From the NCBI RefSeq assembly GCF_900107255.1, contig NZ_FNPH01000015.1:1-62493 (forward strand): 62,493 nucleotides of DNA, read 5' to 3'. The position numbers were made by a program, and so were the translations under genes. This document shows positions 18,987-29,531 of this stretch, one piece after another. A model generated the notes under the pieces. The model was not told the origin of the DNA. It was given only the letters and a program-made list of their open reading frames with translations, and searched no databases. Positions within the stretch are counted from its first letter, which is position 1. Each line of letters starts with the position of its first letter. The stretch is from Micromonospora pattaloongensis. GTDB lineage: Bacteria > Actinomycetota > Actinomycetes > Mycobacteriales > Micromonosporaceae.

Positions 18987-19862
18987 ATGGGCCCTATGAC
19001 GGCAGTCGTCCGCGTGCGGCAGGCTCTGGAGCGGGCAATGAGCAGCGCCCGGGCGCGCTGGACGGCGGTCGACCGGTTGTGGCGCGCCCACCAGCGGTAC
19101 CGGGACCTGCACGGGGAGCGGCTCGCCGCCGCGACCACGTACTACGGCTTCTTCGCGGTGTTCACCCTGCTCCTCGCGGGCTACTCGCTGCTGCGCGTCG
19201 CGTTTCGGTTGGATCCCTCGGTCGCCGACCCCGTGCTGAAGATCATCCGCCGGTACTACGTGCCGTTCGTCGAGATCGAGGAGGTCGCCGCCAGCAGCCG
19301 GACCACCGGGGTGGTCGCGCTGTTCGGGTTGGTCTTCACCGGGATCATCTGGGTGCGGGCGCTCCGGTCCTCACAACGGCTGATTCACGATCTCCCGCAG
19401 GAGCCCGGCAGGCCTCTGCCCCGCCTGCTGCTGGACCTGGTCGTCCTCGTCGTATACATGGTTCTCTTCGTGGTGTCCGTCGGAATTTCCGCCGGCCTCC
19501 TGCGGCTGGTGTCGCTGGGGTTCGGCGGGGGAGTGGTGCTGCAGATCCTCACCTGGCCGGTGGGCCTGCTGGTGAACCTGGTGTTGGCGGCGGCGCTGCT
19601 CGTCGGGCTGCCCCGCGTGCGGATTCCCTTCCGGCGGCTGCGCTGGCCCGTGCTGGTCGTGGCGCTGGGCATCACGCTGCTCAACATCGTCGGCAACAGG
19701 GTGGTGCTGAACGTCGCGCACGCCCCGGCGTACAACGTGGTCTCGGGGGCCGTCGGGCTGCTCCTCTACCTCTACCTGATCCACCGGATGGTCTTCCTGG
19801 CCGCCGCGGTCGTGGCGGTCGGCGATGACGCGGAGGGTCACCCGCAGCGGCCGGCGTCCTGA
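18987..19862 (+). CDS. YihY/BrkB-family inner-membrane protein
   Basis: A 291-residue membrane protein with about six hydrophobic segments. The family block RLAAATTYYGFFAVFTLLLAGYSLL lies near residues 45-70, and GLVFTGIIWVRALRSSQRLIHD follows around 115. YihY/BrkB proteins were once called ribonuclease BN and are now regarded as envelope or transport proteins of unclear function. GGAG lies 4 bp before ATG 18987. A second ATG at 18996 is possible but farther from that site. It converges on the C39 protease gene with a shared terminator between them. Confidence 0.85.
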   Translation: MGPMTAVVRVRQALERAMSSARARWTAVDRLWRAHQRYRDLHGERLAAATTYYGFFAVFTLLLAGYSLLRVAFRLDPSVADPVLKIIRRYYVPFVEIEEVAASSRTTGVVALFGLVFTGIIWVRALRSSQRLIHDLPQEPGRPLPRLLLDLVVLVVYMVLFVVSVGISAGLLRLVSLGFGGGVVLQILTWPVGLLVNLVLAAALLVGLPRVRIPFRRLRWPVLVVALGITLLNIVGNRVVLNVAHAPAYNVVSGAVGLLLYLYLIHRMVFLAAAVVAVGDDAEGHPQRPAS

Positions 19863-19924
19863 CGGTCGCATCGGCTGCAGGCGTGCGTGCGGCCCGGATC
19901 GAGCCGTCGCGCCGGGTGGGATGA

Positions 19925-19964
19925 CACGTCAAGGGCCAGCCCGCGAGGGCTGGCCCTTGACGTG
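19925..19964. terminator. Bidirectional terminator between convergent genes
   Basis: A perfect 18-bp stem (19925-19942 with 19947-19964) closes a GCGA tetraloop of the stable GNRA type. It lies between the stops at 19862 (+) and 20012 (-), so it can end transcripts from both sides. Confidence 0.85.
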
Positions 19965-20011
19965 ACGGGACCGTTGATCGTCGGGTGCCGGCGGCGCCAC
20001 CGGCTGAGCCG

Positions 20012-20755
20012 TCAGTGCGAGTAGCCGCGCCCGGCCATCCAGTTCGCCATGGTGATGGTGCTCATCCAGTACGTGTTGGGACCGACGCCGGACGGGTCGG
20101 CGACCTGCACCTGCCGGCCCTCGTCGCTGTAGCCGACGACGGTCACGTAGTGACCGCCGGGGAAGCTGCGCCAGAAGCCGGCGTTGTCCGTCGCCCCGCC
20201 CACGATGTTGGCCACGACCACCCGGCCGTTGCTGATCGAGTCGACTACGTCCGCCTGCAGCTGGTCCATCTGCCGCGGCGACGCGCCCGGGCCGGAGATC
20301 TCCCGGACCTGGTAGACGTCCTTGCCGATCACCTTGTTCAGCACCCGCATGATCTCGAAGGAGGAGTTGGTGCCGGCGAGCGTGGTGCCGAGCTGGTTGG
20401 CCACGTCGTCCTGCGAGGGCGTGTGGCCCTGGGCGCTGAGGGCGATGCGGGTGGAGGCCGGACCGCAGTAGTAGAAGTTCGGCTGGTACTGGAAGTCGTA
20501 CCCCAGCGACTTCTCCTTCGGCGCGTCCGCCGGGGGCTTCGGGTACGCCCCATCCCTGTCATGGTTGTCCATGGTGAACGCCATCTGGGCGATACCCGCC
20601 CTGTTCCCGACGTTTACGTCGGCGGGGGCCGGGGCAAACGTCAGCAGGCTGGCACTGGTCGCGGTGACCGCGAGAACGCCGGCCGCCGCCATGGCGGTGG
20701 CCCGGGCCCGGCCGGTGAGGCGGCGGAACGGGTTGGGGATACGTCGGTTTTCCAC
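20012..20755 (-). CDS. Secreted C39-like cysteine peptidase
   Basis: A 247-residue exported papain-fold protein. Catalytic residues are Cys97 in YYCGPAS, His202 in GGHYVTVVGY, and Asp220 in VADPSG. The signal peptide runs from a basic start (ENRRIPNPFRRLTGRARAT) through a hydrophobic core to about residue 46. I chose GTG 20755 because GGAG lies 6 bp upstream. An in-frame ATG at 20767 lacks a ribosome site. The same frame stays open to an ATG at 21079 that has AAGGAG just upstream, but starting there would bury the signal peptide behind 108 residues. The transcript carries a c-di-AMP riboswitch about 340 nt upstream, in keeping with a cell-wall or osmotic-stress role. Confidence 0.82.
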   Translation of the reverse strand: MENRRIPNPFRRLTGRARATAMAAAGVLAVTATSASLLTFAPAPADVNVGNRAGIAQMAFTMDNHDRDGAYPKPPADAPKEKSLGYDFQYQPNFYYCGPASTRIALSAQGHTPSQDDVANQLGTTLAGTNSSFEIMRVLNKVIGKDVYQVREISGPGASPRQMDQLQADVVDSISNGRVVVANIVGGATDNAGFWRSFPGGHYVTVVGYSDEGRQVQVADPSGVGPNTYWMSTITMANWMAGRGYSH

Positions 20756-20773
20756 TGAGAGCTCCATCGTTGT

Positions 20774-20789
20774 GCCGACTGTTGTCGGC
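20774..20789 (-). other. Small hairpin upstream of the C39 start
   Basis: GCCGAC-TGTT-GTCGGC forms a perfect 6-bp hairpin just before the ATG at 20767. It may be an RNA element in the riboswitch leader that affects translation, or a protein-binding site. There is no further support. Confidence 0.3.
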
Positions 20790-20981
20790 GTCCCAATCAA
20801 TTCGGCGAATGCCAGCCGGATCTGCGTTGAGGCGACGATGCCGGACGCGCAGGGGGGACCGGCGCGATCGTTGACAGGCGCGTCGCGCTCCGGTGCCCTC
20901 CGCGTGATCGCGGAAGAGGCGGCACCGACAGCGGTACGCGCACGTCGCGCCGAGCTGCTGGCGTTCTGGGGCGATCCGGGG

Positions 20982-21077
20982 TCAGCCGGTGACGGCACCC
21001 GAGCGGTCCGCGTGGCGGACGGCGACGTGCCGGTGATTGGGGGCTCTGCGATGGCGCATACGGGGCTGCACGAGCAC
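20982..21077 (-). CDS. Possible short leader peptide after the riboswitch
   Basis: GTG 21077 opens a 31-codon frame ending in TGA at 20982, with AAGGAG 4 bp upstream, immediately after the riboswitch. The product would be rich in Arg and His (VLVQPRMRHRRAPNHRH). The overlapping ATG at 21079 instead reads in frame into the C39 gene. I cannot tell which is translated. It may be a regulatory leader, or the site may be fortuitous. Confidence 0.25.
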   Translation of the reverse strand: MLVQPRMRHRRAPNHRHVAVRHADRSGAVTG

Positions 21078-21093
21078 ATGTCTCCTTCCGATA

Positions 21094-21211
21094 CCGCCTA
21101 CCGGGTTAGCTGACGGATTCGGGCGGGAAAGGTCGCCCTACCGCAGGCGGTGGCCCGCGGATTCACCCCAATTGCAATGGGTCCCCGGCTCGTGAAAACA
21201 CGACTCAGCGG
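21094..21211 (-). ncRNA. c-di-AMP (ydaO-yuaA) riboswitch
   Basis: Read on the minus strand, this roughly 118-nt segment has the conserved blocks of the ydaO riboswitch in order: CGCTGAG near the 5' end, GAGCCGGGGACCC, GGGGTGAATCC, GCCCGAATCCGTCAGC, and GGTAGGCGG at the 3' end. The ends CCGC and GCGG can pair as P1. The class binds cyclic di-AMP and usually represses cell-wall hydrolase, potassium and osmolyte genes. The next gene downstream is the secreted C39 peptidase (start 20755). An AAGGAG site follows directly, around 21085, so control of translation of a short leader frame is also possible. Confidence 0.88.
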
Positions 21212-21539
21212 ATCCGATACGGCGTCATCGAACGATGAGCAAATGACCGGATCGGACGTGCTGACCGTACTGGCCGGGTTCCGGCTGTGCCAAGCCCCTG
21301 GCGGCGGGCTGCGATCTATGGCACTCGCGTTCGCCCCAGGCCGGTGAGGTGGCGTCGTAACGGCGCAGGTCAGGCCGAACGTGACGGTCGGCGGATCGGG
21401 GTTCCAAAATTGCGGCCGTGGTCGACGCGCAAAGAGATGATCATTGGCGCGATTTCGACGGACGACGCCGTCGCGGCGCGGTTTCGGGCAGTCCGTGCGG
21501 ATTGGCCGAGAGGAATGATCAATAGCGGAGGGAGTCCCG

Positions 21540-21707
21540 CTAGCGCCCGGTGTGCCGGCGGATCTGCCGCTCCAATTCGGCGAGCCGCGCCCTGATGTCG
21601 TCCAGCTCGGTCCCCGCGCGTTGCGCGCGGGCGTGCAGCTCGGCGAGCTCGACGGCGAGTTGATCGCGTGGCCGGCCGGTGATGGCGAATGCGTCGGTAA
21701 TGATCAT
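21540..21707 (-). CDS. Small hypothetical coiled-coil protein
   Basis: A 55-residue frame starting MIITDAFAITGRPRDQLAVE. Nearly the whole product after residue 14 is a charged heptad-like helix (AELHARAQRAGTELDDIRARLAELERQ), which suggests a coiled coil. The ribosome site is weak. The frame can be extended to 21770 (76 residues). It has no recognisable family and stands alone between the riboswitch and the large secreted enzyme, so it may or may not be real. Confidence 0.4.
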   Translation of the reverse strand: MIITDAFAITGRPRDQLAVELAELHARAQRAGTELDDIRARLAELERQIRRHTGR

Positions 21708-22213
21708 TAACTCGTCTCGTCGTGGGTCCCCCGGTGCGTGCGCTTGGTACCCGGGCTCATCCGCGGGCAAACCCCGCCGGGCGGGCGGCGATGCGGATCG
21801 GTACCTGGCAGCCGGTCACCCGGCCCGGCGGGGGCCGCCTGGGTCGCCGTCCGGGGTGTGGGGGCGCGCGAGGTCGGCTGTCAAGCCGCGATGCGGACAT
21901 CTGGCCGGGTTCGGCCATGATCGGCGCAAAGTATCGGTGCCACCCCGAGCGGTAAGTAACGTTCGCAATCAGTGTGAAACCTGGTCAACAGACGGGAGTG
22001 CTGCATGCGGGCGTCTCCGTAGGCCTGGTGCCGCAGCAGAATCGCGTCACCTGGCACCGCAGCGATCGGCCACTCACGTACCGACGTCACGGTTTCTTCA
22101 CCCGGCCACTGTCACCGCACCTTCGGGACCCGGCGTATCCCGGCGGTGCGAGAGCCGGATGAGTCAATCGGGGGCGCGTTGTCGCGCGCACCTCAACCTG
22201 TGGAGGAGTCGAG
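21708..22213. other. Leader region of the large ThuA/dehydrogenase gene
   Basis: About 500 bp with no convincing gene. It should hold the promoter of the gene at 22214. I looked for a second ydaO element and for sugar-repressor palindromes and saw neither. Confidence 0.3.
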
Positions 22214-25200
22214 ATGGCTCAGCAACGCCATTTCCGGTTATCCCGATGGGTCGGACGTCCCCCTTCCGACTCCATCACCCCGCCAGCACCCACGCCGCCC
22301 GCCGGACCCACCTCGTGGCGCCGGTCCAGGGCTGGTGCGCGGCGCGGCCTCGTGTTCGCGTCCAGCGCCACCCTGGTGCTCGGCATGGCGGCCATGCCCG
22401 CGTTCGCGGCGCCGGAGCCGACGCCGCAAGAGTCGAAGAACCCGGTGAAGGTGCTGGTGTTCCACGGCCCCGCGGCCCAGCAGGACGACCCGGTCACCAA
22501 GGCCGCGGCGGCGATCGAGAACCTGGGCCAGCAGAACGGGTTCGCCGTCGAGGTGTCGCAGGACCCGGCCGTGTTCACCGTGAACAAGCTGTCGCGATAC
22601 CGCGGCGTGGTGCTGCTGTCGGCCAAGGGCGTCACGCTCGACACCGACCAGGAGAAGGCCTTCCAGGCCTACATCAAGACCGGCGGTGGGTTTGTCGGCG
22701 TGCACGACGCCGCCCGCGCGCAGGCCGATTCCTCGTGGTTCACCGGGCTGATCGGTACCCGCCCGGCCACCGGCCTGCCCCCGGCCGAGAAGGCCATCGA
22801 GATCACGGCGAGCGGGGAGAACCCGCCCAACGAGTCCAAGGAGCGGTTGTTCGACGGGAACAACAACACCAAGTGGCTGGCGTTCACGCCCACCGGCTGG
22901 GTCGCCGCGAAGCTGGAGAAGCCGGTCACGGTCAGCCGGTATGCGTTGACCTCGGCAAACGACTTCACCGGGCGGGACCCGAAGGACTGGAAGCTGCAGG
23001 GCTCCTCCGACGGCCAGAACTGGGTCGACCTGGACAGCCAGAGCGGCCAGACCTTCCCGCAGCGCTTCCAGACCCGGATGTTCCAGATCACCAACAGCGC
23101 GGCGTACCAGCACTACCGGCTGAACATCACCGCGAACAGCGGTGAGCCGCTGATCCAGCTGGCCGAGCTGCGGCTCTTCGGCCCCGACACCGGTCCGCCC
23201 GTGGAGGACACGGTGCAGCAGGCGGTGGTCGAGGTCACGGACCGGCAGCACCCGGCCAACAAGGGCCTGCCGCTGAAGTGGACCCGGACCGACAAGTGGC
23301 TCAACTGGGACCCGAACCCGATCGGCTCGGTCCACACGGTCGCCCAGGTCGGGGAGCACACGTACAACGCGGGCCAGGCCGGCAACGGCGCGTTCCACCC
23401 GATCTCGTGGTGTCGCGACTACGACGGCGGCCGGTCCTTCTACACCGGCATGGGCCGCACGGAGGAGAGCTACACCGGCGACACGCGGTTCCTCGGCCAC
23501 CTGCTCGGCGCCATCCAGTGGACGACCGGCATGGTGCGCGGAGACTGCCAGGCGACGATCGGGTCGAACTACAAGATCGAGCGGCTGACCGCCCGGAACC
23601 AGGCGGGCCAGCTGGACCAGATCGGTGAGCCGCACGGCCTGACGATCGCGCCGAACGGCACGGTCTTCTACATCGGCAAGGCCGCCTGCGCGACCGGCCC
23701 GGTCCGCGACTGGAGCGACCCCAACGTGGGTCTCGGCTGCGGCACGATCCACCAGTGGGACCCGAAGACCAAGCAGGTCAAGCTGCTGACCACCCTCAAG
23801 GTGATGGGCAACCGCGGCAGCGGTGACGAGCTGGTCAAGAACGAGGAGGGCCTGGTCGGCCTCACGCTGGACCCCAAGTTCGCGCAGAACGGGTGGATGT
23901 ACGCCTACTGGATGCCGCACGAGTCGATCGACCGGGAGAAGCGGACCGGTCAGCGGACGATCTCGCGGTTCACGTACGACTTCGCGCAGCAGTCGATCGA
24001 CCAGAGCACCCGTAAGGACCTGCTGCACTGGACGACGCAGATCCACAGCTGCTGCCACGCCGGCGGTGGCATGGCGTTCGACAACGACGGCAACCTCTAC
24101 ATCGGCACCGGAGACAGCAACTCGTCCCAGGGCTCGAGCGGATACTCCGGTAACAACTGGACCGCGGACTACCAGGGCCTGTCGTTCCAGGACGCCCGTC
24201 GGACCTCCGGCAACACCAACGATCTGAACGGCAAGATCCTCCGGATCCACCCGGAGCCGGACGGGACGTACACGATTCCCGAGGGCAACCTGTTCACGGG
24301 CAACGAGGAGGGCGGCGGCAAGGCCCGCCCCGAGATCTACGTGATGGGTGTCCGCAACATCGCCCGGATCGCGTACGACAAGAAGAACGACTGGCTGACC
24401 GCCGCGTGGGTGGGTCCGGACGCCGGGGCGCCGAGCCCGGAGCTGGGCCCGGCGAAGTACGAGACCGCCACGATCATCACCTCCGCGGGTAACCAGGGCT
24501 GGCCGTACTGCATGGGCAACAAGCAGCCGTACCGCGACCGGAGCGACACGGACGCCACCGTCCTGACCGGCTGGTACGACTGCGACAACCTGAAGAACAC
24601 CTCGCCGCGCAACACCGGTCTGGTGAACATCCCGCCGGCCCGCAACAACATGATCTGGTACTCGCCGCAGGGCGGTGGCCCGGTCTTCCCGGAGCGGACC
24701 GACGGCAGCGGCCTGCCGACCTACGTCCAGAGCGAGTCGACCTACACCCAGCCGTACCTCAAGGGCGGCGGGCAGGCCATCATGGACGGTCCGACGTACC
24801 ACCGGTCGGAGGTCGACACCAACAGCGGGGTCGCCTGGCCGGCGTACTGGGACAACAAGTGGTTCATCGGTGACCAGTCCAACGCCAACAACCGGGTGGC
24901 GGTCACGGTCGACCCGAAGACCGTGCCGCAGCAGGGCCCGCCGGTCTTCGGCGAGGACCTGCGGCACATCATCCGTGGCGGCACCGGCGACACGGCGCTG
25001 CAGAGCTGGATGGACGCGAAGTTCGGCCCGGACGGCGCGCTGTACATGGTCGACTACGCGGGTGGCTTCTTCAGCCTGCACGCGAACCAGAAGCTGATCC
25101 GCATCAGCTACGCCGGTGGTCCGGCGACGCCGAACCCGAGCGCGGCCAGCGCGCGGCCCGTGGTGCAGAGCCAGCCGAAGACGGTCAGCTTCTCCAACGC

Positions 25201-26272
25201 GCGGATCGGTGGTGTGGCGTGGGAGTGGGACTTCGGCGACGGCAACAAGTCGCGGGCGGCCAACCCGACGCACACCTATGCGGCGTACGGCACCTACCAG
25301 GCCACGGTCAAGGTGACCTACGCCGACGGTGAGACGGCGACCGGGAAGTTCCAGGTCCTCGCGGGTTGCGCCGCGCCGGACGCCCGGCCGACCGTGCACC
25401 TGCTCGACACGGACACGGGCGTGGCCAGCCACCCGGTCGGTGGGGGCTGCACGATCAACGACCTGATCGACGACGAGGGCACGTGGTCGACGCACGAGGC
25501 GTTCATGAGCCACGTCAACGCGCTGCTCTACCAGCTCCGTCAGGACAAGGTGATCACGCAGGACGAGGCGGGCACGCTGCGTCGCGCCGCGAACCAGTCC
25601 ACGATCGGCAAGACGGCCGGGTACAAGCCCCTCTTCGACGGAAGCGCGCAGTCGTTCGTGAAGTGGACCCAGGCCCCGAGCGGACGCTTCGATCTGCAGC
25701 CGGACGGTTCGATGCGCACCATCGGTGGTCTGGGCATGCTGTGGTACTCGGAGAAGCAGTTCGGCGACTACTCGCTGCGGCTGCAGTTCCGGGATGTCTC
25801 GCCGGACCCGTTCCGGGCCAACAGCGGGGTGTTCGTGCGGTTCCCCGATCCGCGGACCCCGCTGGCGCAGCGTCCCGCCGGACGGTGCGACACGCTGGGA
25901 TCGGCCCGGACGTCGCCGGCCTGGGTGGCGATCTACTGCGGGCACGAGATCCAGCTCTACGACGGGGAGACCGGTGAGCCGCAGAAGACCGGTTCGATCT
26001 ACAACTTCGCGCCGAACCCGATGGAGAGGGCCGGCGCGACCCCGAAGGGCCAGTGGAACGACTACGAGGTCCGAGTCGTGGGGCAGCACTACACGATCAT
26101 CCGCAACGGTGTGGTGATCAACGAGTTCGACAACACGCCGGGCAAGCAGTCCTCGCGCGCCGGCGACCCGTCGACGGATCTGCGGCAGTTCCTCCGCGGT
26201 TTCGTCGGATTGCAGAACCACGGCAACAACGACGTGACGGAGTTCCGCAACGTCCGGGTGCGGGAGCTGTAG
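22214..26272 (+). CDS. Giant secreted ThuA / discoidin / sugar dehydrogenase / PKD / 3-keto-glycoside hydrolase-like protein
   Basis: A 1,352-residue exported enzyme. ATG 22214 follows GGAGGAG. The signal is long (hydrophobic core 46-66, ending AFAAPEP). Domains in order: first part of a ThuA-like fold at 76-185 (VKVLVFHGPAAQ, GGGFVGVHDAARAQ); an F5/8 discoidin domain inserted at about 190-325; the rest of ThuA at 330-440 (HPISWCRDYDGGRSFYTGMG); a glucose/sorbosone-dehydrogenase-like propeller at about 455-905 (GEPHGLTIAPNGTVFYIGK, HSCCHAGGGMAFDNDGNLYIGTGD); a PKD domain at about 915-985 (WEWDFGDGNKS); and a C-terminal DUF1080-type domain at about 1130-1352 (YKPLFDGS...GGLGMLWYSEKQFGDYSL). 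DUF1080 includes 3-keto-disaccharide hydrolases. Together these suggest extracellular oxidation of glycosides followed by cleavage of the 3-keto product. Activity is inferred. Confidence 0.88.
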   Translation: MAQQRHFRLSRWVGRPPSDSITPPAPTPPAGPTSWRRSRAGARRGLVFASSATLVLGMAAMPAFAAPEPTPQESKNPVKVLVFHGPAAQQDDPVTKAAAAIENLGQQNGFAVEVSQDPAVFTVNKLSRYRGVVLLSAKGVTLDTDQEKAFQAYIKTGGGFVGVHDAARAQADSSWFTGLIGTRPATGLPPAEKAIEITASGENPPNESKERLFDGNNNTKWLAFTPTGWVAAKLEKPVTVSRYALTSANDFTGRDPKDWKLQGSSDGQNWVDLDSQSGQTFPQRFQTRMFQITNSAAYQHYRLNITANSGEPLIQLAELRLFGPDTGPPVEDTVQQAVVEVTDRQHPANKGLPLKWTRTDKWLNWDPNPIGSVHTVAQVGEHTYNAGQAGNGAFHPISWCRDYDGGRSFYTGMGRTEESYTGDTRFLGHLLGAIQWTTGMVRGDCQATIGSNYKIERLTARNQAGQLDQIGEPHGLTIAPNGTVFYIGKAACATGPVRDWSDPNVGLGCGTIHQWDPKTKQVKLLTTLKVMGNRGSGDELVKNEEGLVGLTLDPKFAQNGWMYAYWMPHESIDREKRTGQRTISRFTYDFAQQSIDQSTRKDLLHWTTQIHSCCHAGGGMAFDNDGNLYIGTGDSNSSQGSSGYSGNNWTADYQGLSFQDARRTSGNTNDLNGKILRIHPEPDGTYTIPEGNLFTGNEEGGGKARPEIYVMGVRNIARIAYDKKNDWLTAAWVGPDAGAPSPELGPAKYETATIITSAGNQGWPYCMGNKQPYRDRSDTDATVLTGWYDCDNLKNTSPRNTGLVNIPPARNNMIWYSPQGGGPVFPERTDGSGLPTYVQSESTYTQPYLKGGGQAIMDGPTYHRSEVDTNSGVAWPAYWDNKWFIGDQSNANNRVAVTVDPKTVPQQGPPVFGEDLRHIIRGGTGDTALQSWMDAKFGPDGALYMVDYAGGFFSLHANQKLIRISYAGGPATPNPSAASARPVVQSQPKTVSFSNARIGGVAWEWDFGDGNKSRAANPTHTYAAYGTYQATVKVTYADGETATGKFQVLAGCAAPDARPTVHLLDTDTGVASHPVGGGCTINDLIDDEGTWSTHEAFMSHVNALLYQLRQDKVITQDEAGTLRRAANQSTIGKTAGYKPLFDGSAQSFVKWTQAPSGRFDLQPDGSMRTIGGLGMLWYSEKQFGDYSLRLQFRDVSPDPFRANSGVFVRFPDPRTPLAQRPAGRCDTLGSARTSPAWVAIYCGHEIQLYDGETGEPQKTGSIYNFAPNPMERAGATPKGQWNDYEVRVVGQHYTIIRNGVVINEFDNTPGKQSSRAGDPSTDLRQFLRGFVGLQNHGNNDVTEFRNVRVREL

Positions 26273-26355
26273 CGATCGGTGCCGGGTGCGGAGGTTCGCC
26301 TCCGTGCCCGGCACGTTGCTGGTGCTCGTACGCCCCGGGCGGGGCGAGAAAGCGG

Positions 26356-26745
26356 TTACACCAGGCCGCGCCGGGCCGCCCAGACGATCGCCTGCACGGT
26401 GGCCTTCACGCCGAGCTGTTCGCAGATGGCGCGGATACGCCGGCGGACGGTCCGGTCCGACATCGAGACCCGGCGGGCCACGGAGCTGACCGGCATGCCC
26501 TCGCCCAGCAGCGCCAGCAGGCGCAGGTCCTCGGCGTCGAGACGGATCCCGTCGGTCTCCCGGCGGGGCGGCGGCACGGGGCCGGCGCCGTGCCCCGGGT
26601 CGCCCACCCGCGGCAGCGTCGGGCGGTCGCAGTGCGACGCCGACGTCGGCGCCGGCTGCGGCGACCGCGTTGCCGGCCAGGGGCGCGTCGCGGCCAACGA
26701 AGTCTGGAGATCTCTTGTGCCCTTGGAAGATGGCTCTGATCGCAT
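26356..26745 (-). CDS. LuxR-type helix-turn-helix regulator (no receiver domain)
   Basis: A 129-residue protein with a proline-rich N-terminal half of no known domain. The C-terminal LuxR/GerE HTH (about 70-125) reads LDAEDLRLLALLGEGMPVSSVARRVSMSDRTVRRRIRAICEQLGVK. ATG 26745 has an excellent GAGGAGAAG site. It lacks the receiver or PAS domain that would show its signal, so it may act as an orphan DNA-binding protein. It is convergent with the large ThuA/dehydrogenase gene (83-bp gap). Upstream of it lies an unusual 21-bp-periodic array at 26846-26936. Confidence 0.82.
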   Translation of the reverse strand: MRSEPSSKGTRDLQTSLAATRPWPATRSPQPAPTSASHCDRPTLPRVGDPGHGAGPVPPPRRETDGIRLDAEDLRLLALLGEGMPVSSVARRVSMSDRTVRRRIRAICEQLGVKATVQAIVWAARRGLV

Positions 26746-26845
26746 CACTTCTCCTCGGGGCGGTGGTGGCGGTGGACCTCCGGCGCGGCGCGGTAACGGC
26801 TGAACCGTGGACGTCGTCCCGGGGGGAAGTGCCATGTCCCGCCAC

Positions 26846-26936
26846 CCTTTCGCGCTTCTCCGTGGGACTTCCGCGGCCATTTCTGAAACTTTCGACGTGC
26901 CCCGGGAGACTTTCGCTGCGATTGAGAGAACTTTCG
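26846..26936. repeat. Five-copy 21-bp-periodic ACTTTCG array
   Basis: The heptamer ACTTTCG or a one-base variant starts at 26846 (CCTTTCG), 26867 (ACTTCCG), 26888, 26909 and 26930, exactly 21 bp apart each time. That is two helical turns, as expected for tandem binding sites on one DNA face. It lies 100-190 bp upstream of the LuxR-type gene. The same stretch can also be read as a small frame with an SD (26834-27004, 56 codons) whose product repeats ETFxxxR-like heptads. Its codons (ACT, ATT, AGA, TCT) are unlike the GC-rich third positions around it, so I favour a non-coding site array. Confidence 0.5.
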
Positions 26937-27106
26937 TCGATACTAGGGACCTCCGATCCGCGTCACAAGACCCCGACACCTGGCGGGTGAGTCGCGGCTG
27001 GTGACGGCGATGATTCGCGGCGTCACGGGCACCGGACCGGCGCGCGTCGACCCGTCCGGCCGGCCCTCTGGTCCGACGGTCGCCGTGGGCGACATCGGAA
27101 CAGCGT

Positions 27107-27144
27107 CAGGGGCCGCCCTCCGATGGCACGGAGGGCGGCCCCTG
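27107..27144 (-). terminator. Hairpin terminator after katE
   Basis: A perfect 16-bp stem (27107-27122 with 27129-27144) with a six-base loop lies 15 bp beyond the catalase stop on the minus strand. Confidence 0.8.
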
Positions 27145-27158
27145 GTCGGTCGGACGCG

Positions 27159-29420
<2,262 letters not shown>

Positions 29421-29531
29421 CTGGGCGTGTCCCTCCGTGGAGCGTGCGCGAGGTGTTCGCCCTACCCAGGCCCCCGCGACGCAAAACCGATCCGCAGGCC
29501 CGCCGACCGGTCCCGGCCGATTTCGCGGCGA

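Noticed and set aside
20012-21079. Protease starting at ATG 21079 as a 355-residue protein
   Set aside because: This start has a good ribosome site, but it would place the signal peptide after residue 108 and the extra region shows no domain. It remains possible and is noted in the riboswitch finding.
21708-22213. A second c-di-AMP riboswitch upstream of the large secreted enzyme
   Set aside because: The GAGCCGGGGACCC, GGGGTGAATC and CGAATCCGTCAGC blocks seen at 21094-21211 are missing here on both strands.
26834-27004. Firm call of a 56-residue heptad-repeat protein over the ACTTTCG array
   Set aside because: The ribosome site is good, but codons with A or T in third position are unlike the rest of the window. 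The repeat is exact at the DNA level, so it is reported as a site array with the ORF as an alternative.
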